Assembly: GCF_018449795.1 (NCBI RefSeq)
Contig: NZ_JAAVVE010000030.1
Span: forward strand, 1-50,118
Length of the DNA: 50,118 bases
Origin: Sphingomonas sp. dw_22
GTDB lineage: Bacteria > Pseudomonadota > Alphaproteobacteria > Sphingomonadales > Sphingomonadaceae
Reading direction: 5' to 3'
Shown here: positions 40,309 to 48,240 of the stretch, piece after piece
How the letters are laid out: every line of letters begins with the position of its first letter
Numbering within the stretch: the first letter of the stretch is position 1
Made by a program: the position numbers and the translations under genes
Notes under the pieces: model-generated
The model's input: only the letters and a program-made list of their open reading frames with translations
The model's database searches: none
Told to the model about the DNA's origin: nothing

Positions 40309-41126
40309 CACGCCACCCCGAACGGCACGACCTTGTTCAGCTCGACATGCCCTATCTCGGCGCGGCCGAGATAGGGCACGCCCATCTCGCGGCACCAGCG
40401 CACGATCATCTGGTCGATCGTCTCGCCGAAATCATTGCCATTGTCCTTGACCTCGCTCACCGCGCCCAGCCGGACGCCCGCGACGCCCTTGAGCTGGGTG
40501 GCGTGCGCCATGTTGAACAGCATGCGATCGATCCGATAGAGCGGCTCGTCCACCTCCTCGATATAGAGGACGTGATCGGTGAGATCGGGCAGCCATTTCG
40601 TGCCGATCAGCGCATCGAGGATCGACAGGTTGAACGCGGCGGCGGGGCGGCCGTCGGCCAGGCCCGGCTCCAGCCCGCTCTTGTCGCCGTCGATCAGCCA
40701 GCCGAGCACCCAGCCGGCGCCCTCGCCCTTGTCGTTCCTGCCCAGGCTCGACGCCATCGGCCCATGCGCCTGGCGGCCGATGCGGCGGGCATAGAGCGCG
40801 CCGAGCATGAAGCCCATGTCGGAGAAGCCGATATAGGTCTTGTGCCCCGCCGAGACATTGAGCTGCGGCATCACGTTTTCGAGGATGCGGTTCGAGCCAT
40901 AGCCGCCGCGCGCGAACCAGATCGCGTCGAAGCCGGTATCGTTGGCGAATTCGAGGAACGCCCGGGCGCGCACTTCGTCGGGACCGGCGAAATGGCCCTG
41001 CTCCATGAAACACTGCGGATGGAACACGATCTCGTGATCGGGATAGGTGAGCGCCATGAACGCCGAGAGCCGCAGCGCGGACTCCCTGCTGACCGTTCGT
41101 GCCGGTGCCACCACTCCAATGCGCAT
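40308..41126 (-). CDS. LD-carboxypeptidase (peptidase S66)
   Basis: A 272-aa S66-family serine peptidase. The nucleophile is Ser102 in YIGFSDMGF, the Glu lies in YIEEVDEPLYRIDRM and the His in GHVELNKVVPFG, matching the Ser-Glu-His triad of LdcA and MccF. WFARGGYGSNRIL is the usual glycine-rich stretch. There is no signal peptide, so it acts in the cytoplasm, where the LdcA type removes the terminal D-Ala from recycled murein tetrapeptides. Its divergent neighbour is a MurC/Mpl-like ligase, which fits that role. The start is ATG 41126. It is shorter than E. coli LdcA (about 304 aa). Confidence 0.9.
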   Translation of the reverse strand: MRIGVVAPARTVSRESALRLSAFMALTYPDHEIVFHPQCFMEQGHFAGPDEVRARAFLEFANDTGFDAIWFARGGYGSNRILENVMPQLNVSAGHKTYIGFSDMGFMLGALYARRIGRQAHGPMASSLGRNDKGEGAGWVLGWLIDGDKSGLEPGLADGRPAAAFNLSILDALIGTKWLPDLTDHVLYIEEVDEPLYRIDRMLFNMAHATQLKGVAGVRLGAVSEVKDNGNDFGETIDQMIVRWCREMGVPYLGRAEIGHVELNKVVPFGVA

Positions 41127-41167
41127 ACACTTGCCCCTTGACCGTGAATTGCCGATAGCGCGGGGCG

Positions 41168-42565
41168 ATGCATCACCGCAAACCCTACTTCTTCGTCGGC
41201 ATCGGCGGATCGGGCATGATGCCCCTGGCGATGATCCTGGCGGGGCAGGGCGCGATCGTCGCGGGATCGGATCGCAGCCTCGATTCGGGGCGGCTGCCGG
41301 CCAAGTTCGACTATCTCAAGGCGCTGGGCGTCGCGCTGTTCCCGCAGGACGGGAGCGGGATCGCCTCGCCGGACCAGATCGTCGTCGCCTCCGCCGCGAT
41401 CGAATCGAGCGTGCCGGACATGGTGCGCGCGGCGGAGCTGGGCAACGAACGGAAGAGCCGGGCGGAACTGCTCGCGGCGCTGTTCAACGCCGCGCCGCTG
41501 TCGGTGGGGGTGGCGGGGACCAGTGGCAAATCGACCGTGACGGGGATGATCGGCTGGATCCTCCACGCGCTCGGCCGCGATCCGACGGTGATGAACGGCG
41601 CGGTGATGAAGAATTTCGCGACGCCCGACGCGCCCTTCGCGAGCGCTCTGGTGGGCGAGGGGGATGCGTTCGTCTCCGAAGTCGATGAGAGCGACGGTTC
41701 GATCGCGCTTTATTGGCCGAAGGTGGCGGTGCTCAACAATGTGAGCCTGGATCACAAGTCGCTGGAGGAGCTGCGCGACCTGTTCGGCGGCTTCATCGCC
41801 AAGGCGGCGACCGCGGTGATCAATCTCGACAATGGCGAAGGCGCGGCGCTGGCGATGACGCTGCCCGCGGAGCGCCTGCTGACCTTCGGGATCGAGCGCG
41901 AGGCGGATCTGGCGGCAGTGAATATCGAGGCGCGGCGCTTCGGCGCGGCGTTCGACCTGGTCGAGCGCGGCGGGGCGCGGCATCGCGTGACGCTGGGGGT
42001 TCCGGGGCGGCACAATGTCTCCAACGCGCTGGCGGCGATCGGCGCGGCGAAGGCGGCGGGGGTGCCTGTCGAGGATGCCGCGCGCGCGATCGAGGGCTTT
42101 GCGGGGCTCAAGCGGCGCTTCGAGCTGGTCGGCGAGGCGGGCGGCGTCGCGGTGATCGACGATTTCGGGCATAATCCGGACAAGATCGCGGCGACGCTCG
42201 ATACGCTCCACGCCTTCCCCGGCCGGCTGCTGCTGCTGTTCCAGCCGCATGGGTATGGGCCATTGAAGGTGATGCGGCGCGAGCTGGTGGCGATGTTCGC
42301 GGAGAAGCTGGGCGGCGGCGACCTGCTGGTGCTGCCCGATCCGGTCTATCAGGGCGGGACGGTGGCGCGCGAGGTGACCAGCGCCGATATCGTCGCGGAC
42401 ATCGCCGCGGCCGGCGCGCAGGCGCTCCACATCCCCGATCGCGGGGCGGCGGCGGCGCATCTGGTGGCACAGGCGCGGCCGGGCGACCGCATCGTGGTGA
42501 TGGGCGCGCGCGACGATACGCTGAGCCTGCTCGCGCAGGAGATGCTGGGGAAGCTGGCGGGCTAG
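41168..42565 (+). CDS. MurC/Mpl-like Mur ligase
   Basis: A 465-aa Mur ligase with three domains: a UDP-binding N-domain ([20 protein letters not shown]), the ATP-binding middle domain with P-loop [19 protein letters not shown] near residue 114, and a C-terminal domain ([28 protein letters not shown]). The P-loop GTSGKS differs from the more usual GTHGKT. It could be an extra MurC or an Mpl that ligates recycled tripeptide to UDP-MurNAc. The LD-carboxypeptidase 41 bases away on the opposite strand would make that tripeptide, so Mpl-like recycling is favoured (inference). Confidence 0.85.
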   Translation: MHHRKPYFFVGIGGSGMMPLAMILAGQGAIVAGSDRSLDSGRLPAKFDYLKALGVALFPQDGSGIASPDQIVVASAAIESSVPDMVRAAELGNERKSRAELLAALFNAAPLSVGVAGTSGKSTVTGMIGWILHALGRDPTVMNGAVMKNFATPDAPFASALVGEGDAFVSEVDESDGSIALYWPKVAVLNNVSLDHKSLEELRDLFGGFIAKAATAVINLDNGEGAALAMTLPAERLLTFGIEREADLAAVNIEARRFGAAFDLVERGGARHRVTLGVPGRHNVSNALAAIGAAKAAGVPVEDAARAIEGFAGLKRRFELVGEAGGVAVIDDFGHNPDKIAATLDTLHAFPGRLLLLFQPHGYGPLKVMRRELVAMFAEKLGGGDLLVLPDPVYQGGTVAREVTSADIVADIAAAGAQALHIPDRGAAAAHLVAQARPGDRIVVMGARDDTLSLLAQEMLGKLAG

Positions 42566-42627
42566 CCGATTCGCGTGCGATTTCGGCCCGGCTTCCTATA
42601 TGCAGGGCGCAGGCACGGAGGCTAGCC

Positions 42628-42858
42628 ATGGACAGGACCATATCGTCCGACATCGTCGAACAATGGATGACGCATCTCCGCCTGCAGCGATCGCGTGCGC
42701 GCGACATGATCTGGCTGATCGAGCACGGCGCCACGCTGCATGACGGGCGCGACGGCAAGCCGATGCACGACGCCACCGAACGCTGGCTGGGGGAGCAGCG
42801 TCAGGTCGTGGCGGACGTGAACCGGCTCATCGGGCTGTACAAGAGCGTCAACGCCTGA
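42628..42858 (+). CDS. Small hypothetical protein
   Basis: A 76-aa soluble, probably helical protein (SSDIVEQWMTHLRLQRSRAR, then RWLGEQRQVVADVNRLIGLY) with several Met, His and Trp residues and no motif I recognise. ATG 42628 has GGAGGCTAGCC upstream, an acceptable ribosome site. It follows the Mur ligase by 62 bases and overlaps the end of the small membrane gene on the other strand. Confidence 0.6.
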   Translation: MDRTISSDIVEQWMTHLRLQRSRARDMIWLIEHGATLHDGRDGKPMHDATERWLGEQRQVVADVNRLIGLYKSVNA

Positions 42859-43021
42859 AATCGGCATTGCCGGGGGCGCTGTCGGCCTGGGCGTGTTCGG
42901 CGCGCCGGGCACGTTCCCGCCGGCGTTCGTGCGCGGCGCGTTGCCGCGACGAATTATAGTGGAGCCAATAGGCGATCACGATCGCCGCGGCCACCATCAC
43001 CACGATCAGGGCGTAAGCCAC
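42848..43021 (-). CDS. Small single-pass membrane protein (start uncertain)
   Basis: About 57 aa. A strong transmembrane helix (LIVVMVAAAIVIAYWL) is followed by a very basic, Arg/Glu-rich tail (RQRAAHERRRERARRAEHAQ). No ATG lies at a sensible distance; GTG 43021 starts right at the helix, and upstream codons (ETRLI) look coding too, so a longer start with a rare codon is possible. Its 3' end overlaps the small gene at 42628 by 11 bases. The pattern looks like a real membrane peptide rather than antisense noise. Confidence 0.4.
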   Translation of the reverse strand: MAYALIVVMVAAAIVIAYWLHYNSSRQRAAHERRRERARRAEHAQADSAPGNADFRR

Positions 43022-43154
43022 TATCAGGCGCGTTTCGATGCCCCGTCTCCCGGAAAGCGGGCAGGCTGGCGGCCTGGCCCGGGTACACAAGACGGGGAAC
43101 GCCGAATTCCGGCAAAAAGTTGCATGTCGGGGGTGCTTGTCTGACTGTAAAGTA

Positions 43155-43186
43155 ACATTGACACATCCTGTCAAATCAATGTAAAG
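43155..43186 (+). promoter_or_regulatory. Promoter/operator of the membrane-XRE-hydrolase operon
   Basis: TTGACA-catcc-TGTCAA (43158-43174) is a perfect six-base inverted repeat whose left arm is a consensus -35. A second pair, ACATTG (43155-43160) and CAATGT (43177-43182), overlaps it. A TGTAAAG repeat at 43146 recurs at 43180 near the -10 position. This is a likely binding site for the XRE regulator encoded in the operon. Confidence 0.55.
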
Positions 43187-43217
43187 CTCGCTTGACTGAT
43201 TCGAAAGGGAGCTTGAC

Positions 43218-43661
43218 ATGGGTAGGTTCGATCGAGTGGCGCGCCGCCGCAAATACAACCCGGCCCAGCGCCGCTATGTGTGGCGTTTCTCGATCGCGAT
43301 GACGGCCTATGTCGTCGTGCTGTTCGCCTGCACCTGGGCGGGCCGGGCATATGATCCGCACGGCCCGGCGCTGTTCCTCCTGTCGCTGTTGCCGGCGCTG
43401 CCGCTGCTCGTGGTGATCGGCGTGATGGGCCGATATCTCATCGAGGAGGGCGACGAGTTCATTCGCGCCCGGCTGGTGACCGCGATGATCGGCGGCATCG
43501 GCGTGACGCTGGCGGTGACCACGGTCTGGGGGTTCCTGGAGGAAGGGGGCGTCGTCGCGCATTTCCCCACCTTCCTGGCCTTTCCCTTGTGGTGCGCCAG
43601 CTTCGGCCTGGTCCAGTGTTTCCTCAACCTGCGCGACCGGCTGATGGGAGGCGGGGAATGA
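43218..43661 (+). CDS. Four-helix membrane protein paired with an XRE regulator
   Basis: A 147-aa inner-membrane protein with about four hydrophobic helices (RFSIAMTAYVVVLFACTWAG; ALFLLSLLPALPLLVVIGVM; TAMIGGIGVTLAVTTVWGFL; FPLWCASFGLVQCFL). The N-terminus is basic (GRFDRVARRRK). RYLIEEGDEFIRARLVTA lies between helices 2 and 3 on the cytoplasmic side and is the most conserved-looking part. A small membrane protein next to a short XRE regulator is a recurring gene pair. Function unknown. AAGGGAGC lies upstream of ATG 43218, and the stop overlaps the regulator start (ATGA). Confidence 0.82.
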   Translation: MGRFDRVARRRKYNPAQRRYVWRFSIAMTAYVVVLFACTWAGRAYDPHGPALFLLSLLPALPLLVVIGVMGRYLIEEGDEFIRARLVTAMIGGIGVTLAVTTVWGFLEEGGVVAHFPTFLAFPLWCASFGLVQCFLNLRDRLMGGGE

Positions 43662-43867
43662 ACAACCGCCTGAGAGTGCTGCGTGCCGAGCGCGCCTGGA
43701 GCCAGCAGGATCTGGCCTCCGCCCTCGAAGTATCGCGCCAGAGCGTCAACGCGATCGAGACCGGCCGCTACGACCCCTCGCTGCCGCTCGCCTTCAAGAT
43801 CGCCGACGTCTTCGGGATGCCGATCGAAGCCATCTTCATGAATCCCGCAAAGGAGACCGGGCAATGA
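43658..43867 (+). CDS. Short XRE-family transcriptional regulator
   Basis: A 69-aa protein that is little more than one Cro/CI-type helix-turn-helix: NRLRVLRAERAWSQQDLASA then LEVSRQSVNAIETGRYDPSL, with the recognition helix SRQSVNAIETG, and a final PLAFKIADVFGMPIEAIF. It overlaps the membrane gene before it and the hydrolase after it by four bases each (ATGA), so the three are tightly coupled. It probably controls its own operon through the inverted repeats at 43155-43186 (inference). Confidence 0.92.
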   Translation: MNNRLRVLRAERAWSQQDLASALEVSRQSVNAIETGRYDPSLPLAFKIADVFGMPIEAIFMNPAKETGQ

Positions 43868-45012
43868 TCCGCCGCCGTTCCGTTCCGATCGCCGCGCTGG
43901 CGGCCGCCATCGCCGCGACCGGCGCCGACGCGCAACAGGGCGCCACTCCCGCGCCGCGCGAATTCACCGTCGCATCCAGGGACGGCACGCCGATCCATGG
44001 CCAGGCCGATCTCGCCGCCCCGGCGCCCAGGGTGGCGGTGGTGATGGTTGCCGGCACCGGCCTGTTCGACCGCGACGTGCGCTTCGGCAAGAGCGGAACC
44101 GAAGGGGACAGGCTGTTCAAGGACATGGCTGCGCGCTTCGTCCGGCGCGGGCTCGCCGCGATTCGCTATGACCGGCGCGGCGTCAATTTCGGCAAGACCG
44201 GTGCCGAGATGCTCGACAAGCCGCTTTCCGGATCGTCGACGGTCGAGAGCCAGCGCGACGACCTTGCCGCCATCTATGGCTGGGCGCGGGCGAAGGACGG
44301 GCTCGGCGCACGGTGCGTGATCCTGTTCGGCCATTCGGAGGGCACGCTGCATATCGCCCGGCTCGCGGCTTCCGGCGCGCCCGAGCCGCTCGCGGTGATC
44401 GGCATGGGCGCCGCGGCGGCGAGCCCCGCCGAGACGGTCCGCTGGCAGATGAGCGAGCGCGACGCCTGGTCGCTTGCGGCGATGGATGCCGATCATGACG
44501 GCCGCACGACCAAGGCCGAAGTCGAGGCGCATTGGCAGGAGACGCCGTCCTCCGTCTTCGACCTGCTCGCGCCGCTGCTGCCGCCGGACGGCGTGGCCTG
44601 GACGACGGAGCAGATCGCGCAGGTCCGCGCCGCCCAGGCCGTGCTCTATGCCCAGGCCAAGGCCGCCGCGCTCGCGCTCGACGATGCGGCGCCCTATCCG
44701 AACGCGGTCACGCCGATGGCACGGAGCAGTTGGTGGAAGAGCTGGTTCACCGACGAGACCGAGACCGCCAGCCTGCTTGCCCGCTGGCCGCATGTGCCCG
44801 TCTATTTCCACTGGGGGGCGAAGGACTCGCAGACGCCGCCATCGCTCAACCTTTCCCCGGCGCGGACATGGCTGGGCAGCCGCGCCACGCTCACCGTCCA
44901 TCCCGGTCTCGGCCACAACCTGGGCACGCATGCGCTGTTCGGGCCGATGGACCCCGGCGCGGCCGACCAGATCGCCGATCAGGCGGCCGCGGCCGCCCGC
45001 CAATGCCGCTGA
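43864..45012 (+). CDS. Exported alpha/beta-hydrolase containing an EF-hand loop
   Basis: A 382-aa serine hydrolase with a signal peptide (VPIAALAAAIAATGADAQ). The fold shows VVMVAGTGLFDRD (oxyanion region), IRYDRRGVNFGKTG, the nucleophile elbow FGHSEGTL and the final GLGHNLGTH with the catalytic His. In the cap region residues 208-219, DADHDGRTTKAE, are a full canonical EF-hand calcium loop (Asp 1, 3, 5, Gly 6, Glu 12), which is unusual in this family. The likely substrate is an ester or peptide in the periplasm. It is translationally coupled to the XRE gene. Confidence 0.9.
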   Translation: MIRRRSVPIAALAAAIAATGADAQQGATPAPREFTVASRDGTPIHGQADLAAPAPRVAVVMVAGTGLFDRDVRFGKSGTEGDRLFKDMAARFVRRGLAAIRYDRRGVNFGKTGAEMLDKPLSGSSTVESQRDDLAAIYGWARAKDGLGARCVILFGHSEGTLHIARLAASGAPEPLAVIGMGAAAASPAETVRWQMSERDAWSLAAMDADHDGRTTKAEVEAHWQETPSSVFDLLAPLLPPDGVAWTTEQIAQVRAAQAVLYAQAKAAALALDDAAPYPNAVTPMARSSWWKSWFTDETETASLLARWPHVPVYFHWGAKDSQTPPSLNLSPARTWLGSRATLTVHPGLGHNLGTHALFGPMDPGAADQIADQAAAAARQCR

Positions 45013-45041
45013 ATCCCATCGTCTCGAAAAGGAGAACTGCC

Positions 45042-46004
45042 ATGATCCGTCGTCTTCTTCCCTTCGCCGATTGCCGCGACACGCCGCTGCGCTGGATCGC
45101 CATCGCCGTCGCGATCTGTGCCGCCGCCGCTTCGGCGACTCATGCCCATGCCCAGCCGGCGGCCCCGGTTGCCGCGCCTGCCATCCAGGCCGCGCCTGCC
45201 ATCCAGATGGAGCACATCTCGGTGCAGGTGACGGGCAAGGGCAGCCCGGTGATCCTGATCCCCGGCCTTTCCAGCCCTCGCGCGGTGTGGGACGGCGTGG
45301 TGCCCGATCTCGCCAAGGGCCACACCGTCTATCTGGTGCAGGTCAACGGCTTCGGCGGCGACGATCCGCGCGGCAATCTGAAGCCGGGCATCCTGGCCGG
45401 AATCGTCGCCGATCTCGACCGGCTGGTGCAGGATCGCAAGCTGAAGGATGCCGCGGTGATCGGCCATTCGATGGGCGGACTGGCGGGGCTGATGCTCGCC
45501 AAGGCGCATCCGGGCGATCTTTCCAGGCTGATGATCGTCGATTCGCTGCCCTTTATCGGCGCGATCTTCATGCCCGATCCCAGCGTCGCGGCGCTCGAGC
45601 CCCAGGCGGCGGCGATGCGCGACCAGATGGTGGCGGGCTATGGCAAGCCCGCGAACGAAGCGGGCATCCAGGGCACCGCGGCGTCGCTGGCGCTCAAGCC
45701 CGGCTCGCGCGAGAAAGTGGCGGGCTGGGTGCGCGCCGCGGACGCCCGCGTCTCCGGCGTGGCGATGTATGAAGACCTGACCACCGATCTGCGCGGGGAT
45801 CTGGCCGGCATCGAGACGCCGATCACCCTGGTCTATCCCTGGTCGGCGATGATGCCCAAGGAGCGTGCCGAGCCCTTCTACAAGGCGCAATATGCCAAGG
45901 CGCCGCATGTCGGCTTCGTGGCTGTCGGTGACTCGGCGCATTTCGTGATGCTCGACCAGCCCGAGGCGTTCAAGGCGGCGGTGCTGGCGTTCGCGGGGGA
46001 GTGA
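45042..46004 (+). CDS. Exported alpha/beta-hydrolase
   Basis: A 320-aa hydrolase with a signal peptide (WIAIAVAICAAAASATHAHA) and a small Ala/Pro repeat (PAIQAAPAIQ). The core shows VILIPGLSSPRAVWDGVVPD (oxyanion region), the nucleophile elbow VIGHSMGGLAGLMLA, ITLVYPW with the acid strand, and FVAVGDSAHFVMLDQP with the catalytic His. It is of the peroxidase-like/lipase type in the broad sense. ATG 45042 has AAAAGGAGAA upstream. It lies 29 bases after the previous hydrolase and ends the operon. The two hydrolases are only distantly alike, so they are not a recent duplication. Confidence 0.92.
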   Translation: MIRRLLPFADCRDTPLRWIAIAVAICAAAASATHAHAQPAAPVAAPAIQAAPAIQMEHISVQVTGKGSPVILIPGLSSPRAVWDGVVPDLAKGHTVYLVQVNGFGGDDPRGNLKPGILAGIVADLDRLVQDRKLKDAAVIGHSMGGLAGLMLAKAHPGDLSRLMIVDSLPFIGAIFMPDPSVAALEPQAAAMRDQMVAGYGKPANEAGIQGTAASLALKPGSREKVAGWVRAADARVSGVAMYEDLTTDLRGDLAGIETPITLVYPWSAMMPKERAEPFYKAQYAKAPHVGFVAVGDSAHFVMLDQPEAFKAAVLAFAGE

Positions 46005-46010
46005 GGCTGG

Positions 46011-46039
46011 AAAAAGGTCCGGGAGCAATCTCCCGGACC
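46011..46039 (-). terminator. Intrinsic terminator of the DUF2171 gene
   Basis: The ten-base stem GGTCCGGGAG-caat-CTCCCGGACC (46016-46039) has five A on its left, which read as TTTTT after the stem on the minus strand. It lies right after the hydrolase stop, so it may also end that plus-strand transcript, though without a T tract on that side. Confidence 0.8.
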
Positions 46040-46096
46040 CAGTTCCTGCTCACGTTCCTTATGGAGGCGGTGCCGGCCCGCCACCGCAGGCGCGTT

Positions 46097-46948
46097 TCAA
46101 TAGGTGCCGGAGAAACTCCGGTTGAGATTGCGATCGGTCCGCCAGGACCGGTCTTCGCCTTCCGATCCGAACAGGGCGCCCGAGCGCTCCTCGTCCTTCC
46201 AGTGCGCCTGCGCCTCCTCGGTGGTCCTGCGCAGCTTCACCTTGTCGTCGACCGAGGCGATCCAGCGCGAGGGGATCGAATGGTGATGGTTACCGGCATC
46301 GCTGTCGCTTTTGGTGAGGAGGATGCGGTCGCCGCGGACCTTGTCGACCGTGCCGACATGCTCGCCGTCCGATCCCAGCACTTCCATATGCTCGGTCACG
46401 CGGCGCAGGCTGTCGCGCTGGCTCAGCCGATCGGTGCGCCACGTGTTGAACTCGTTCTCGAAGCGCTGGGCATTCTCGCGGCGATATTCGTCATAGTCGC
46501 GATCGAGCTCGGCGATACGGTTGCGGCGCCAGGCGGTATAGTGATCGTCGGGATGGGCGCGGCGCTCGCTGCGGGTCAGCATGTCGTCATAGCGCTGGTC
46601 GCGCTCGCGGCGGCGCTCGGCCTCCTCGTCGCCGAACCAGGAGCGGACCTCGTCGCCGGCGCGATCGAAGAAGCCGCGATCCTCGTCATGGCCGGGCTGG
46701 CGGTTCCGGCCGTAATCGGCGCGCGGACCGGCGGTGCGATGGTCCGGGCGGTTGCGGTTCCATTCGTCGCGATAGTCGCGGCTGTCCTGGCCTCGGTTGC
46801 GGCCCGTGCCGAACTCACCGGCGGCGGCGTAATCGCGGGCGCTCGAATAGGTATAGTCGCGGCCGGAGCCGTAATCCCGGGTATAATCGTCCGGGCCGCG
46901 GCTGTTGAAGCCGTCCCGCGGGCCATAGGGGCTGTTGCGGTCATCCAT
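46097..46948 (-). CDS. DUF2171 domain protein with Arg/Asp/Tyr-rich N-terminus
   Basis: A 283-aa protein common in sphingomonads. The first 110 residues are low complexity with repeated RDY and GR units (YTRDYGSGRDYTYSSARDY). A short SWFG segment (FFDRAGDEVRSWFGDEEAER) is followed by a charged helical region. The C-terminal DUF2171 domain (about 190-250) has MEVLGSDGEHVGTVDKVRGD, LTKSDSDAGNHHHSIPSRWI and VDDKVKLRRTTEEA, a PRC-barrel-like pattern. The domain is thought to be stress related, but its function is not established. It is a single gene with a good terminator. Confidence 0.87.
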   Translation of the reverse strand: MDDRNSPYGPRDGFNSRGPDDYTRDYGSGRDYTYSSARDYAAAGEFGTGRNRGQDSRDYRDEWNRNRPDHRTAGPRADYGRNRQPGHDEDRGFFDRAGDEVRSWFGDEEAERRRERDQRYDDMLTRSERRAHPDDHYTAWRRNRIAELDRDYDEYRRENAQRFENEFNTWRTDRLSQRDSLRRVTEHMEVLGSDGEHVGTVDKVRGDRILLTKSDSDAGNHHHSIPSRWIASVDDKVKLRRTTEEAQAHWKDEERSGALFGSEGEDRSWRTDRNLNRSFSGTY

Positions 46949-47110
46949 CTCCAGGTCTCCTGATCGATTGGGCGACGGCGCATGGGGAGGCGGTGCGCCG
47001 TTTCCGCGGATTCAACCGAGGGGCGGGCAGATCAGTTCCGGGATTCGCCCGCGATTCCGGGGCGTTTCGCCGCGATCGAAAAACCGCTGGGCGAAGTGCA
47101 TTCAAGCCGG

Positions 47111-47139
47111 TTGCATCGCCGTGCGGGTGCCGCTAAGGG
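47111..47139 (+). promoter_or_regulatory. Probable promoter of tRNA-Ala
   Basis: TTGCAT, a 17-base spacer and TAAGGG lie about 30 bases before the tRNA. Confidence 0.45.
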
Positions 47140-47169
47140 GTGCGCCTCCCGGGGTCCGGGACAGGTGGC

Positions 47170-47245
47170 GGGGCTGTAGCTCAGATGGGAGAGCGCTGCA
47201 ATCGCACTGCAGAGGTCAGGGGTTCGATTCCCCTCAGCTCCACCA
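47170..47245 (+). tRNA. tRNA-Ala(CGC)
   Basis: A 76-base tRNA with encoded CCA (47243-47245). The acceptor GGGGCTG pairs with CAGCTCC. The anticodon stem-loop CTGCA-ATCGCAC-TGCAG gives anticodon CGC at 47203-47205, reading GCG alanine codons, which are frequent in this genome. T-loop GGTTCGATTCC is present. Confidence 0.97.
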
Positions 47246-47316
47246 GCCGCCACTCGCTGAAATCCGGGACTTTTTGACCAGCGCGCTGAGGCGTGCTCGC
47301 CAATAGCGGTTCCGCA

Positions 47317-47339
47317 CTGGCGCGCCGCCGGCGCGCCAG
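47317..47339 (-). terminator. Hairpin after the OmpA-like gene
   Basis: A perfect ten-base stem, CTGGCGCGCC-gcc-GGCGCGCCAG, lies nine bases after the gene's stop. There is no T tract, so it is a weak terminator or an mRNA-end hairpin. Confidence 0.5.
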
Positions 47340-47348
47340 GCTCCGTTC

Positions 47349-47966
47349 TCAATTCTTGACGATCTCGACGCGCCGGTTGCTCGGATCGGAAGCGGGCAGG
47401 CCGTCGCGTGGGTGGGCGAAGCCATAGCCGATCGCGGTCAGCTTCGATGCGGGCACGCCGCGGCCGACGAGATAGGCGACGACGCTCTGCGCGCGCTGGC
47501 GGGAGAGATCCAGGTTCATCGCGCGCGATCCGATCGAATCGGTGTGCCCCTCGATCAGGAAGCGGCCCGATGCGCCCGCACTCTCCTTCAGCACCTTCGC
47601 GAAGATATCGGCCTGGGCCATCGCGTCCCTGGTGAGCTGGGCGGAGCCGAGCTCGAAGCTCAGGCGCATGTCGAGCGACTGCCGGTCCGCGACCGGGCGC
47701 GCCGGCGTGCCGTCGCGCGCCGACCTGCGCGGGGCCGCGCGGCGTACGGCCGCCTTGGGCGGTGCGGCCTTGGGCGCCGTCGCCGATTTGGGCGCAGCGG
47801 ACGAGATGTTGGTGAGCGAGAATTTCTTCTCCGCATCGATCTTGCAGACACCGGAGACGAAGCAGCGGGCCTCTTCTTCCGAAACCGCAGTGCTTTGAGC
47901 CTGTGCGCTTTGGGCGGTCAGCGCGATGCCGCCTAAAGCCAGGGAGGCGAGAAACAGATTTTTCAT
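47349..47966 (-). CDS. OmpA-family outer-membrane/peptidoglycan-binding protein
   Basis: A 205-aa protein with a signal peptide (LFLASLALGGIALTAQSAQA), a short N-terminal region with two cysteines (EEARCFVSGVCKID), a basic Ala/Pro/Arg linker and a C-terminal OmpA domain from about residue 95. The peptidoglycan-binding residues are in FLIEGHTDSIGSRAMNLDLS and DPSNRRVEIV. There is no beta-barrel, so it is a periplasmic or lipid-free cell-wall-binding protein of the Pal/OmpA-like class. Confidence 0.92.
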   Translation of the reverse strand: MKNLFLASLALGGIALTAQSAQAQSTAVSEEEARCFVSGVCKIDAEKKFSLTNISSAAPKSATAPKAAPPKAAVRRAAPRRSARDGTPARPVADRQSLDMRLSFELGSAQLTRDAMAQADIFAKVLKESAGASGRFLIEGHTDSIGSRAMNLDLSRQRAQSVVAYLVGRGVPASKLTAIGYGFAHPRDGLPASDPSNRRVEIVKN

Positions 47967-48240
47967 TAGTCACTCCGTTCGAAACAGGACGACTCACGCG
48001 AACATAGTACTTCCAAGACGATAGACCGGCAACTGCGCTGCGAGTCGGGGAGTCCCTTCTGTCCCGTTGCTGGACCTGGCGCGCGCCCGATCGACTTCGA
48101 ATGTCGCTCGCCGCTTTAGTGCCGCATCTCAAAAGGAATTTCGGGTCATTCCGATGACAGTTCGCGGGATTTTGAAGATACTCTTGTTCCGCTGTGCAAC
48201 TTGTTTCAGCAATGGGCAAGAAGCGGGTGGGAGACGGTGC

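Noticed and set aside
40871..42460. A 529-codon minus-strand frame opposite the Mur ligase
   Set aside because: Antisense shadow; it also runs into the LD-carboxypeptidase in the wrong frame.
47170..47245. tRNA-Ala read as TGC anticodon
   Set aside because: The seven-base loop is ATCGCAC, which gives CGC; TGC would need a shifted loop that breaks the stem.
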